From CAZPBC01 sp964584775 (GTDB lineage Bacteria > Chlamydiota > Chlamydiia > Chlamydiales > SLFE01): a stretch of DNA of 60,053 bases. A model generated the notes under the pieces. It was not told where the DNA came from and made no database searches. It worked only from the letters and a program-made list of their open reading frames with translations. Within the stretch, counting starts at the first letter, position 1, and each line of letters begins with the position of its first letter. The DNA is taken from positions 1-60,053 of the forward strand of contig CAZPBC010000009.1 of NCBI GenBank assembly GCA_964584775.1, read 5' to 3'. This document shows positions 23,155-30,949 of the stretch, one piece after another. The translations under genes were made by a program, and so were the position numbers.

Positions 23155-24939
23155 ATGTGTGGAATAGCTGCTCTTTTTAAGACTCCCTACGGAAGGTCTG
23201 TCATCGACGAGATGATCCGCCTTGTCGAGCACCGTGGTCCTGATGACGAAGGGGTGCAGTGCTTTGACGATGCCGCCCTCGCCCACCGGCGCCTCTCTAT
23301 CCTCGACCTCAGCACCCATGGCCATCAGCCCTACAGCGACCCGACGGGCCGCTACTGGATGACCTACAATGGAGAGGTCTACAACTACTTAGAGCTCAAG
23401 AAGGAGCTTGAGCAGCTCGGCGTCTCCTTTACTTCGACTTGTGATACGGAAGTGGTCCTCAAAAGCTATCTCCAGTGGGGACTGCCCGCCTTTCAAAAAA
23501 TGAATGGGATGTTTGCGCTGGTGATCTACGACTCAGCCGAAAAGCGCTTTCTTGCCCTCCGTGACCGCTTCGGCGTGAAGCCACTCTATTATACGAAGAT
23601 TGCGGGAGGAATCGCGTTCGCCTCCGAGATCAAACAGTTCACGGCGCTCCCGGATTTCCAGCCAAAGCTCCACACCCCTTCTGCTCACGACTTCCTCGTT
23701 TACTCATTGACCGACCACCAGGCGGAAACCCTCTTTGAAGGGGTTTACCAGCTTCAAGGGGGCGAGTACCTCGATGATTTTGGGAGCCCCAAGCAGTGGT
23801 ATACCCCACCGCGCCGCTTCTACGGAGGGGATTTTGAGGCAGCCGCTCAAGAACTGGAGAGCCGGTTGGAGAAAGCCGTGCAGATGCGGCTGCGTTCTGA
23901 TGTGGAGGTGGGAAGCTGCCTCTCTGGAGGGATCGACTCCTCCTCTCTAGTGGGTTTAATCCATCAGCAGGGAAGCAGACATAAAACCTTTTCTGCGCTT
24001 TCTGAAGACCCTGTACTGAATGAAAAGGGTTACATCCAAGAGGTCGCAGAACGTTTTCAAATTCCAAATGAATCGGTCACTCCCGATGCTTCAGAACTCA
24101 TCGAACGACTTGAGGAGATGGTCTGGCACTATGACTTGCCCTTTTCGACAACGTCCCCCTTTGCTCAGTGGAAGGTCTTTGAGCTAGCAAAGAAGCGGGG
24201 AGTGAAGGTGATGATTGACGGACAAGGGGCGGATGAGGCGTTTGCAGGCTATCATGCCTTTTTCGGAAATCGTCTCTACGACACACTTACTCACCCTCTT
24301 TCCTTTTTTAGAGAACTCAAAGCGATACAAGACCCTTACCAGGCTCTTTCTCATCTTGGGGGACTGTTGCTTCCAAAGCAGGTCCAGCGCCCATTGCGTA
24401 AAGTGTTAGGAAAGACACACGCTAAACCCGACTGGCTCCATCTAGACGGAGAGGCCCCTTTTTTATCTGAAAGAAGACGCTCTCTCTACGATCATACGCA
24501 CCTACAAGTTGCACGCTCGAATCTTCCGATGCTGCTGCGCTTCGAGGACCGCAGCTCCATGGCTCACTCGGTCGAAGCAAGGACGCCTTTTGTGGATGTT
24601 GAAGTGATGGAACTCGCCCTATCGTTGCCGTCACATTTTAAAATTCAAGAAGGGGTCACTAAACGTGTGCTCCGTCAAGCGATGGAGAAGCAACTTCCAC
24701 CCCGTATCGCAGCGCGTCGAGATAAAATCGGTTTTGCAACCGCTGAAGAGCGTTGGATGAAAAGAGAACGAGACACCTTTCGTGAGCTTCTCATCGATTC
24801 CCTAGAAAACACAGAAGGCTTGATCGATTCTCAAAAAGCGCTTGAGCACTTTGATGCAATACAAAAGGGAAGCAGAGCCTTCGACTCGCTTCCCTGGAAG
24901 TGGATCTCTTTCGGTCAGTGGATGAAGCGGTTTTTCTAA
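23155..24939 (+). CDS. AsnB-type glutamine-dependent amidotransferase
   Basis: 594 residues. Residues 1 to about 210: N-terminal-nucleophile glutaminase with MCGIAAL (the Cys must follow the initiator Met, which fixes ATG 23155), VEHRGPDDEG, YNGEVYNY and RDRFGVKPLYY. Residues about 230-560: the asparagine-synthetase ATP-pyrophosphatase domain with LSGGIDSSSLVGL and DGQGADEAFAGYHAFF. All key motifs are intact. It could make asparagine. Homologues inside O-antigen clusters (WbpS-type) instead amidate the carboxyl of sugar uronic acids, and here the gene sits beside wzm and a pathway for a diacetamido-uronic acid. I therefore keep both options open. Convergent with the ion-channel gene, overlapping by 4 bp. 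Confidence 0.85.
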   Translation: MCGIAALFKTPYGRSVIDEMIRLVEHRGPDDEGVQCFDDAALAHRRLSILDLSTHGHQPYSDPTGRYWMTYNGEVYNYLELKKELEQLGVSFTSTCDTEVVLKSYLQWGLPAFQKMNGMFALVIYDSAEKRFLALRDRFGVKPLYYTKIAGGIAFASEIKQFTALPDFQPKLHTPSAHDFLVYSLTDHQAETLFEGVYQLQGGEYLDDFGSPKQWYTPPRRFYGGDFEAAAQELESRLEKAVQMRLRSDVEVGSCLSGGIDSSSLVGLIHQQGSRHKTFSALSEDPVLNEKGYIQEVAERFQIPNESVTPDASELIERLEEMVWHYDLPFSTTSPFAQWKVFELAKKRGVKVMIDGQGADEAFAGYHAFFGNRLYDTLTHPLSFFRELKAIQDPYQALSHLGGLLLPKQVQRPLRKVLGKTHAKPDWLHLDGEAPFLSERRRSLYDHTHLQVARSNLPMLLRFEDRSSMAHSVEARTPFVDVEVMELALSLPSHFKIQEGVTKRVLRQAMEKQLPPRIAARRDKIGFATAEERWMKRERDTFRELLIDSLENTEGLIDSQKALEHFDAIQKGSRAFDSLPWKWISFGQWMKRFF

Positions 24940-25910
24940 AGACAAAATGAATACATGAGAACTGCTAATAAAAAGAGCGGGTGAAGAAAGCGAGCAAGGA
25001 GGTTAGCACGCTCAACGACTTTTGGATTTCTTTTGAACATAAAAGCATCGAAAGCCGTGTGCACCAATCCCAAAAAGACAAGGATGGTCGAGAGGAGGAT
25101 GAAGTAGTCCATCCGAGTGAGGTAGGAGACTTTAGGGAGTAGGACAGCGATTGCAAAAAGGTAGGCAATCAAAGTCAGAAAGGAGGTGGTCGATATTCCC
25201 ACATTGATGCTGGTGTGTTCAGCTGAGATCCAGCGGGGAAGCCATGACATGATGACAATCATGCAAAGGGGAAGGATGACTTTCAGGATATAGTACATGG
25301 AGTGGCGAGCAATTGTGATATCCATTTTGTAGCCTGCTGTGCCAACCCCCTCTTCAAATGCGTAAAAGGGTGCAGACTCCGCACCCCAAGAGAGCACTTT
25401 AAAGTCTGGAAGGGAGAAGACATCAAAAATCCCTGAGCCTCTATCTTCTTGGTATTCCAATTCGGTGATTTTTACCTTGTCAGCATGCATTCCTGGAGCT
25501 GCTAAATGGAAGGTGAGTGTCTGCTGGTCAAAGGGAAACTCTTTGAGATCGAAAGGTTGAGAGAAGGCACCCCATATTTTCTGTTTATAGGTCACGGTCC
25601 CATCAGGGTCGACCTCCACATACTCTGGAAAGGCCTCCCAAGCCCTTTGTTGGTTGATGAGAGTGAGGTCGGGCGTCCAAACTTCTGAAACATCCTTGCG
25701 GATGGAGTGGGGGGTGTCATGCTGAAGGAAGGGGTTCTTCCATCTAGCTGTATAGAAAAGGCTGCCTGTAAAGTTCTGCTTCGCTGAGCTCACCTCATCG
25801 ATATTGATGACATAGAGAGCCACCGCAATTTCATTGGGCTCTTTAGAGTCGTCAGCCTCTAAAGCCGCAGAGGTCAGTAGGATGAAAAACAGGAGTCTGA
25901 ATAGCCACAT
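24936..25910 (-). CDS. Pentameric ligand-gated ion channel (Cys-loop receptor family)
   Basis: 324 residues. Signal peptide about 1-19; extracellular beta-domain with EVWTPDLTLINQ and the Pro-loop FDLKEFPFDQQTL (the Cys-less equivalent of the Cys loop). Four membrane helices follow: M1 YYILKVILPLCMIVIMSWLP (207-226), M2 starting INVGISTTSFLTLIAY (235 on), M3 around 266-290 and M4 around 307-322. Length and order are those of prokaryotic pLGICs such as GLIC and ELIC. Glu231 just before M2 suggests cation selectivity, by analogy. The intracellular loop is very short, as in other bacterial members. It follows two LRR genes on the same strand after a 32-bp gap. Ligand unknown. Confidence 0.9.
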   Translation of the reverse strand: MWLFRLLFFILLTSAALEADDSKEPNEIAVALYVINIDEVSSAKQNFTGSLFYTARWKNPFLQHDTPHSIRKDVSEVWTPDLTLINQQRAWEAFPEYVEVDPDGTVTYKQKIWGAFSQPFDLKEFPFDQQTLTFHLAAPGMHADKVKITELEYQEDRGSGIFDVFSLPDFKVLSWGAESAPFYAFEEGVGTAGYKMDITIARHSMYYILKVILPLCMIVIMSWLPRWISAEHTSINVGISTTSFLTLIAYLFAIAVLLPKVSYLTRMDYFILLSTILVFLGLVHTAFDAFMFKRNPKVVERANLLARFLHPLFLLAVLMYSFCL

Positions 25911-25942
25911 ACCCTCCTATGTAGCCTTTCCACTCTCTAGAG

Positions 25943-27946
25943 TCAAGCCTCGTTTAACGCCGCATTGACCTCTTGTAGCCTTTCTTGAGAGATGGGGTTG
26001 CCCGTTAGGTCGATTTCCCGGATGGCAGGGCGGTGTCCCTGTTCCCTGGCGTGTCTCAGAGCGGAAGCAATGGACCTAGCTCCGTCGTCTGTAATGCTAC
26101 AGTTGCGGAGCCCTAGGTAGGTTAACGTGGTGTTGCCGCAGAAGAGATGGACGAGTTCCTCCACGCCCGGATCAGCGACAAGATTATCACTGAGTTCGAG
26201 ATGCTCGAGTTTTGATTCAGGTTGTAAAAGTAAGTTCGTTAGTGGAATGGTATGTTCAGGAAGGATTTTATTTCTTCCTGAGAGATCTATGATACGATAT
26301 TGGGAGTGAGTGAAGAGTCCATTCAGAGTGTCAATATGATCCTTCCATCGGACTCCAGGAAGCCTTAATACTTCAAGAGTGGCATTGTTGGGAAAGATAG
26401 TTGAAGGATAAGAGAAATCTTGCCTGGACACCTGACTAGGGTAAAATTCTACAGCTTTTCCAAAATCATGACTTGCAAGACGCTCTTCAAGCGTTTGGAG
26501 TTCTCTTCGGGTGAGAGCTCCATGAATCGTGACTGTAATCCACCTAGATTTTTCCTTTATTTTGACAGTCGCAGGCATCCTCAGTTCTTGGATGGCACTC
26601 TCGATGAATTGAATCAGTTTTGGTAAATCTGCTTTTTGAAATGTGGGAATATTAGGTCCTGCTTCCAAAAAGAGAGTCGTGCTGAGCCACTCCCCTTCAT
26701 GCTCTGGAACGCAGACCGCTTCTGAGCCGTCAAACTCCACTACCGTTTTATTCTTGTCGAGGGCATAGAGCAGGTGGTTGAGTTGATAGGAGGTGAGCGT
26801 GACACTTGAAAAGGATAACTTTGTCACTCCGATCGTATTGTGCTCAAGGAGTTGTGAGAGGAGCTCAGGGTCGACATGAAGGAGCAGCTCAGCGACCAGG
26901 TTTGCAGGAAAGTGAGGAAGCATTCCAAGAAGCTCTTCACGATAAACCTCTGGGCTCTGAGGTTTAGGAAATCCGACAACTTCATCATTGTATGCAGCTT
27001 GCGGGTCGTCCGTCTCGATGCGTGCCACGGAGGTTTTTAGCCAATTTGCTAAATCAGCTCTGCTATTTTCATTTTGGAGCTGGTGTCCTCGAAGGTTCAC
27101 ATCTGAAAGTGTCAAATTGTCTTTAAGTGATGCGAAAGGGAAGGTAAAGGGTCCACCTAGGACACCACGAAGATTTATAGTCTGGACCGTTGTATTTGCG
27201 TTGAGAGCTTTGAATAATTGATCCACTTGATCTTGCGTGAGGGTCACTTGGAAAAGATCAAGTTCAGAGATGGGTGCTAAATCTTTTTCTAACACCTCAC
27301 AAAGAAGATCGATGTCCACACGTAAAAGGTACTTTGCCAGTAGATGGGGCGAACACTTTCCGATCAAGTCTCGACGTGTGCCGACTCGGGTATCTTTTGT
27401 GCCGGCACTTCCAATTTGAACGAGATAATTCCAGGGATTTTCAAGTAGAAGGTACCCTAGCTCGTGACCAATTCGCTGTAAAACAGCAAAATCTTTTTCA
27501 GAGGTGGGATGAGGATCTAAGGGAAGTTCAGATAGAACCTGAGCAAGCCAAGCTTGTGAATTTCGGCCGCGGATGTTTGTCCAGTCAACTTCGTAGCTGC
27601 CCAGCGGAAGAGCGGTGAGTAAAGTCCCATCTTGTTTGCCTGGTATATGAACCGTGACTCTTTTATAAGGAGAGTCTTCTCTGCGAAGTCCGAGCGCTTT
27701 CCTGAAAAGAACATAAATCTTGTATGAACCAGGGGTGCTATTAAAAACAACGGGGGTGAGTCGGCTTAAAATTGCCTCTGCTTGAGGAGTAGGTGCGCCT
27801 TCTCGGCGAGTTGCTTTTAGGATAGAAAGGGCTGTGCCAGTATGGTCGTTCGTTTTTGCTTCATATAGACCTAATTTTTGCATCTCGCGCAAGCAATCCG
27901 CAATCGTAGTGTGTTCAAAATGTGGTTTGACTGCTCTAATGTTCAT
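25943..27946 (-). CDS. Large leucine-rich repeat protein, paralogue 1 (full length)
   Basis: 667 residues. An N-terminal region of about 200 residues of unknown fold (ADCLREMQKLGLYEAK; SELPLDPHPTSEKDF) is followed by scattered RI-type LRRs: ISELDLFQVTLTQDQVDQLF, TVQTINLRGVLGGPF, then a cluster near the C-terminus (LEHLELSDNLVADPGVEELV, LTYLGLRNCSITDDGARSIA, IREIDLTGNPISQERL). No signal peptide. It is clearly homologous along its first ~520 residues to the gene immediately upstream (27936-29576), whose stop overlaps this start by 11 bp. A candidate type III effector or host-binding scaffold, by inference. The ion-channel gene follows 32 bp downstream. Confidence 0.78.
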   Translation of the reverse strand: MNIRAVKPHFEHTTIADCLREMQKLGLYEAKTNDHTGTALSILKATRREGAPTPQAEAILSRLTPVVFNSTPGSYKIYVLFRKALGLRREDSPYKRVTVHIPGKQDGTLLTALPLGSYEVDWTNIRGRNSQAWLAQVLSELPLDPHPTSEKDFAVLQRIGHELGYLLLENPWNYLVQIGSAGTKDTRVGTRRDLIGKCSPHLLAKYLLRVDIDLLCEVLEKDLAPISELDLFQVTLTQDQVDQLFKALNANTTVQTINLRGVLGGPFTFPFASLKDNLTLSDVNLRGHQLQNENSRADLANWLKTSVARIETDDPQAAYNDEVVGFPKPQSPEVYREELLGMLPHFPANLVAELLLHVDPELLSQLLEHNTIGVTKLSFSSVTLTSYQLNHLLYALDKNKTVVEFDGSEAVCVPEHEGEWLSTTLFLEAGPNIPTFQKADLPKLIQFIESAIQELRMPATVKIKEKSRWITVTIHGALTRRELQTLEERLASHDFGKAVEFYPSQVSRQDFSYPSTIFPNNATLEVLRLPGVRWKDHIDTLNGLFTHSQYRIIDLSGRNKILPEHTIPLTNLLLQPESKLEHLELSDNLVADPGVEELVHLFCGNTTLTYLGLRNCSITDDGARSIASALRHAREQGHRPAIREIDLTGNPISQERLQEVNAALNEA

Positions 27947-29576
27947 TTTTAAAAAGTTCCTTTTTTGTATGTTTGCATCGACTCTCAGCTCTTCTAGGTA
28001 GTTTTACAGTTTCAAGAGTCGTATTGTGAGGAAAGATGACTCGGGGGTAATAGAAGCACAGGCCCTGTCGGTTAGCCTCTGTATATTTGAACTCTACAGC
28101 TTTTCCCCAGTCATGAGACTGCAGTTTCTGTTGAAGTGCTTGAAACTCTCCTTGAGTCAAAGGACCAGAAATCTTCACTAAAGTCCCTAGCATAGTGTCC
28201 ATGGTGCTTGTGGCAGCAGGTACACTCAGTTCTTGGATCGTTCTTTCAATAAACTGAAGCAGTTGAGGAAGGTTTGCATTGTCGAAATTTTGATCCTCTA
28301 GCTGTGATTTCACTCGCAATAACGCTTCTAGGCGATGTCCATCATATTCTGGAAGAGGGAAGGCTCCCGTGCCATCAAACTCAACTACCGTTTTGTTCAA
28401 ATCAATAGCGAGTAATAATAAGAGCAGTTGGGGAGGGAGCATCCCGGTACCAGAAAGGCATATCCTTGTCACTCCGATCGTATTGTGCTCAAGGAGTTGT
28501 GAGAGGAGCTCAGGGTCGACATGAAGGAGCAGCTCAGCGACCAGATTTGCAGGAAAGAGAGGAAGCATTCCAAGAAGCTCTTCTCGGTATACATCAGGGC
28601 ACTCTGGTTCAGGAAATCCGACAGGAATATCTTCGCCCCCTCTTGGATCGTCTAACTCGATGAGCGCAGTGAGGGTTACGATCCCTCTGAATATATCGTC
28701 ATTAGAGTCGAATCGATGCCCTCGAAGATTCACCCTCGAAATCGTCCTATTGTCTCCGAGCAATTTAAAGGGGAAATGGAAGGGACCGCCTCGGACCCCT
28801 CGAAAATTTAGAACTTGGATCGTGGTATTCTCACTGAGGGCTGCGAAAAGTTGGTCGACCTGCTCTTGAGTCAGTTTTACCTGAAAGAGGTCGAGCTCGG
28901 TGATCTGTACTTGATTCCCTCGCAGCACTTCGCAAAGAAGAGCTATATCGGCACGTATGAGATATCTTGCCAATAGCTCAGGGGTGCATTTTCCTATCAG
29001 GGTACGTCGGTTGATCGGACGCTCATCTTTTGCAGCACTGCCACCGACCTCAACGAGATAGTCCCAGGGATTTTTAAGTAGAGGGTACTCGAGCTCCGCA
29101 CCAAGTTGCTGTAACACCACAAAATCTTCTTCAGAGGTGGGGTGAGGATCTAGGGGAAGTTCCGATAGGATCTGGGTTAACCAAGTCTTTGTTTGCGGAT
29201 GAGAGAATTTTGTTAAGTCGACTTCGTCGTTGTCAAGCTCTAGCGAGGTGTATAGGGTCTCATCACCATCCTCTCCATGGACGGTGACTCTATCATAAGG
29301 TGGATCATATGGAGGAAGGCCCAAAGCTTGCCAAAAGAGAGCATACATCCTGCTACAACCAGGAATTCGATTAAAATCAGCGGCGGTGAGGCGGTTTAAA
29401 ATGTTGAGTGCACGAGGATTTTCTGCGCCTTTTTTTCGAGATACTTGAACGATTTCGCGAGCAGTGATGTCCAGGCCTTTTTTGGCCCTAAATATGCCGA
29501 ATCGCTGCATCGCGCCAAGGCAATCTGCGACTGTTTGGTACTCAAATCCTTCTCTGACGGGTCTAATATCTATCAT
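27936..29576 (-). CDS. Leucine-rich repeat protein, paralogue 2 (C-terminally truncated)
   Basis: 546 residues, a tandem paralogue of the 667-residue gene downstream. The two align from the N-terminus (ADCLGAMQRFGIFRAK; SELPLDPHPTSEEDF) to ...FPHNTTLETVKLP. After that point this copy diverges into a short basic tail and stops, so the last ~140 residues, with the strongest C-terminal LRRs, are missing. The stop overlaps the next start by 11 bp. It looks like the product of duplication followed by deletion at the junction. One segment shared with the paralogue is nearly identical at DNA level (28467-28584). No signal peptide. Same caution on function as for paralogue 1. Confidence 0.75.
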   Translation of the reverse strand: MIDIRPVREGFEYQTVADCLGAMQRFGIFRAKKGLDITAREIVQVSRKKGAENPRALNILNRLTAADFNRIPGCSRMYALFWQALGLPPYDPPYDRVTVHGEDGDETLYTSLELDNDEVDLTKFSHPQTKTWLTQILSELPLDPHPTSEEDFVVLQQLGAELEYPLLKNPWDYLVEVGGSAAKDERPINRRTLIGKCTPELLARYLIRADIALLCEVLRGNQVQITELDLFQVKLTQEQVDQLFAALSENTTIQVLNFRGVRGGPFHFPFKLLGDNRTISRVNLRGHRFDSNDDIFRGIVTLTALIELDDPRGGEDIPVGFPEPECPDVYREELLGMLPLFPANLVAELLLHVDPELLSQLLEHNTIGVTRICLSGTGMLPPQLLLLLLAIDLNKTVVEFDGTGAFPLPEYDGHRLEALLRVKSQLEDQNFDNANLPQLLQFIERTIQELSVPAATSTMDTMLGTLVKISGPLTQGEFQALQQKLQSHDWGKAVEFKYTEANRQGLCFYYPRVIFPHNTTLETVKLPRRAESRCKHTKKELFKNEH

Positions 29577-29696
29577 TTCAATCCTGTGAATAATTGCTTT
29601 ATTCGGAAAATTATAAACAAATAATAAAATAAACCCAATAGTTTATTAAATACTTAGGTTATGATTTAAAATTTGATTGATAGAGAAAAAAAGGAT

Positions 29697-29725
29697 AAGC
29701 AGTGGAGGGAAGACCTCCACTGCTT
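29697..29725 (-). terminator. Intrinsic terminator after the secreted-protein gene
   Basis: A perfect 12-bp stem AAGCAGTGGAGG / CCTCCACTGCTT with a 5-nt loop. On the minus strand it is followed after ATCC by a T7 run. It lies just past the stop of the gene at 29733-30851. Between it and the upstream end of the LRR gene (29577-29696) the DNA is AT-rich and probably holds that gene's promoter. Confidence 0.88.
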
Positions 29726-29732
29726 GTTGATT

Positions 29733-30851
29733 TTAGTTCGCTGGGATAATGCGAACCAGCTCGGGGGCTTTCCCAGGAGTTCTGGTTTCTGCGTAGATCT
29801 CATCACCTCGCCCAAAGCAAAGCACTCTTGTGATGCCTTTAAGCGTGGAGGGGTTCTGGATAAGATCGTAGAGACAGAAGCGGTTTTCTCTTATGTCAAA
29901 GAGGTAGGTTGTTTCAATGGTGTCTCCTTCTTCGATGAGGACGAGGCCATCGTCGCTGAGGTCGAGAATGTCGATGCCTGTTGTGTAGTGAAACTGTCCT
30001 TTGGCGTCTCTAAGAAAAAGCTCGTCTCCCCCAGCGAAGGTTTCTCCGTCGCACTCACCTGCAACACATAGCTTTTTATTTACATGGGAGGGGCAGAAGT
30101 CACATCCATCGGTCCGAAAGAGCTGGTGGGAGCGGTTACGGGCAATGGCGTAGGACTTGACTGCAGTAAATTCGCTATTTTCTTCAGAAATCATGAGAAC
30201 ATCATTGAATGTCGATGTCATCAAGTGGACTGACGCCGCGTTTTCCCCGACTTCTAGAGGCTGCCAGTTCGACTCAGCGTAAAGGTAGAACTCTGGTTGA
30301 ACAGAGGTGCCCACAACAAGTTCGTTGTTGTTGGTGAGGGCTATCTCAGTAAAGGGAGAGCTCTTACTTTTCGGAAGCTCAATCACCTGAAGCTCACTCA
30401 TCGGTTCTCCGTAGATCACAAATTGGGAGAGGACTTCACATTCGACCCCGTCGTGACCTTCATTGAAGCAAGAGACAAGGCTAGCCACTCTACCATGGTC
30501 GTTGCTGACATTTTTTGAGCTGATGTGTTCTGAAGTAAGGTTTGTCGCCTTATTATCGAGGCTGAAGGTGCGGCTTTTACCACTATTTGAGTCGTAGGCA
30601 AAGAATTGGGCTGTGCGTTTTGCGGGTTTTGCAGATGCAATCGGCTCTTCCTTTGGTTCTTCTGGTACAAGGATAGGGGGAGTGTCCGCCGCCGGTTCGC
30701 CGTATTGAGTTCCAAAAAGGACTCCTGTGGGTGTATGGGAGTAGAAGGCTTCTCCGAAGTTAGAAGTTTTGGTGAGGGGTTCAACTTGATACTCTGTGAC
30801 AGCAACTAAGGGAGCTGTAAAAATTAAAAAAATACTAAATAGTTTATTCAT
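29733..30851 (-). CDS. Exported Cys-containing protein, possibly beta-propeller, unknown
   Basis: 372 residues. A Sec signal peptide (NKLFSIFLIFTAPLVAVTE) is followed by a region with PEEPKEEP, then repeated beta-type blades of about 40-45 residues (FFAYDSNSGKSRTFSL, LSQFVIYGEPMSELQVIEL, YLYAESNWQPLEV, YLFDIRENRFCLYDL). One cysteine-rich loop (DGCDFCPSHVNKKLCVAGEC) in the middle suggests disulfides in the periplasm or outside. No family recognised. AAGGAG precedes ATG 30851, but it lies within a strong hairpin (30853-30882) that may control translation. A good terminator follows at 29697-29725, so it is a monocistronic unit. Confidence 0.62.
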   Translation of the reverse strand: MNKLFSIFLIFTAPLVAVTEYQVEPLTKTSNFGEAFYSHTPTGVLFGTQYGEPAADTPPILVPEEPKEEPIASAKPAKRTAQFFAYDSNSGKSRTFSLDNKATNLTSEHISSKNVSNDHGRVASLVSCFNEGHDGVECEVLSQFVIYGEPMSELQVIELPKSKSSPFTEIALTNNNELVVGTSVQPEFYLYAESNWQPLEVGENAASVHLMTSTFNDVLMISEENSEFTAVKSYAIARNRSHQLFRTDGCDFCPSHVNKKLCVAGECDGETFAGGDELFLRDAKGQFHYTTGIDILDLSDDGLVLIEEGDTIETTYLFDIRENRFCLYDLIQNPSTLKGITRVLCFGRGDEIYAETRTPGKAPELVRIIPAN

Positions 30852-30852
30852 A

Positions 30853-30882
30853 TCGACTCCTTTTTTTAGTAAAAAAAGTCGA
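30853..30882 (-). promoter_or_regulatory. Hairpin overlapping the Shine-Dalgarno of the exported-protein gene
   Basis: On the minus strand: TCGAC plus T7, a 3-nt loop (ACT), A7, then GGA, then GTCGA. The arms pair over 12 bp, leaving only GGA of the AAAGGAG ribosome site as a bulge, immediately before ATG 30851. The stem is mostly A-U with a short closing TCGAC/GTCGA clamp, the sort of structure that can melt with temperature. Function is inferred. Confidence 0.5.
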
Positions 30883-30923
30883 TTGTATGGGGTCGAAACT
30901 TTGTTGAGAAGGGGTTTTATACC

Positions 30924-30949
30924 CCTGAATATTTCGTGAAAAATTCAGG
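30924..30949. repeat. 26-bp palindrome resembling the core of the dispersed repeat (copy D)
   Basis: CCTGAATATTTC followed by GTGAAAAATTCAGG forms a near-perfect palindrome directly after the stop of the gene at 30950-32185. Its halves match the termini of copy B (CCTGGATATTTCATGA and TCATGAAAAATCCAGG) as if fused end to end. A second small hairpin GGGG-TTTTATA-CCCC (30911-30925) abuts it. It may be a minimal relict of the element, or simply the end-of-operon structure of this gene. Confidence 0.4.

Noticed and set aside
26821..28584. Matching 118-bp tracts in the LRR genes as a mobile repeat
   Set aside because: They lie in the same coding position and frame of two paralogues, so gene conversion explains them better.
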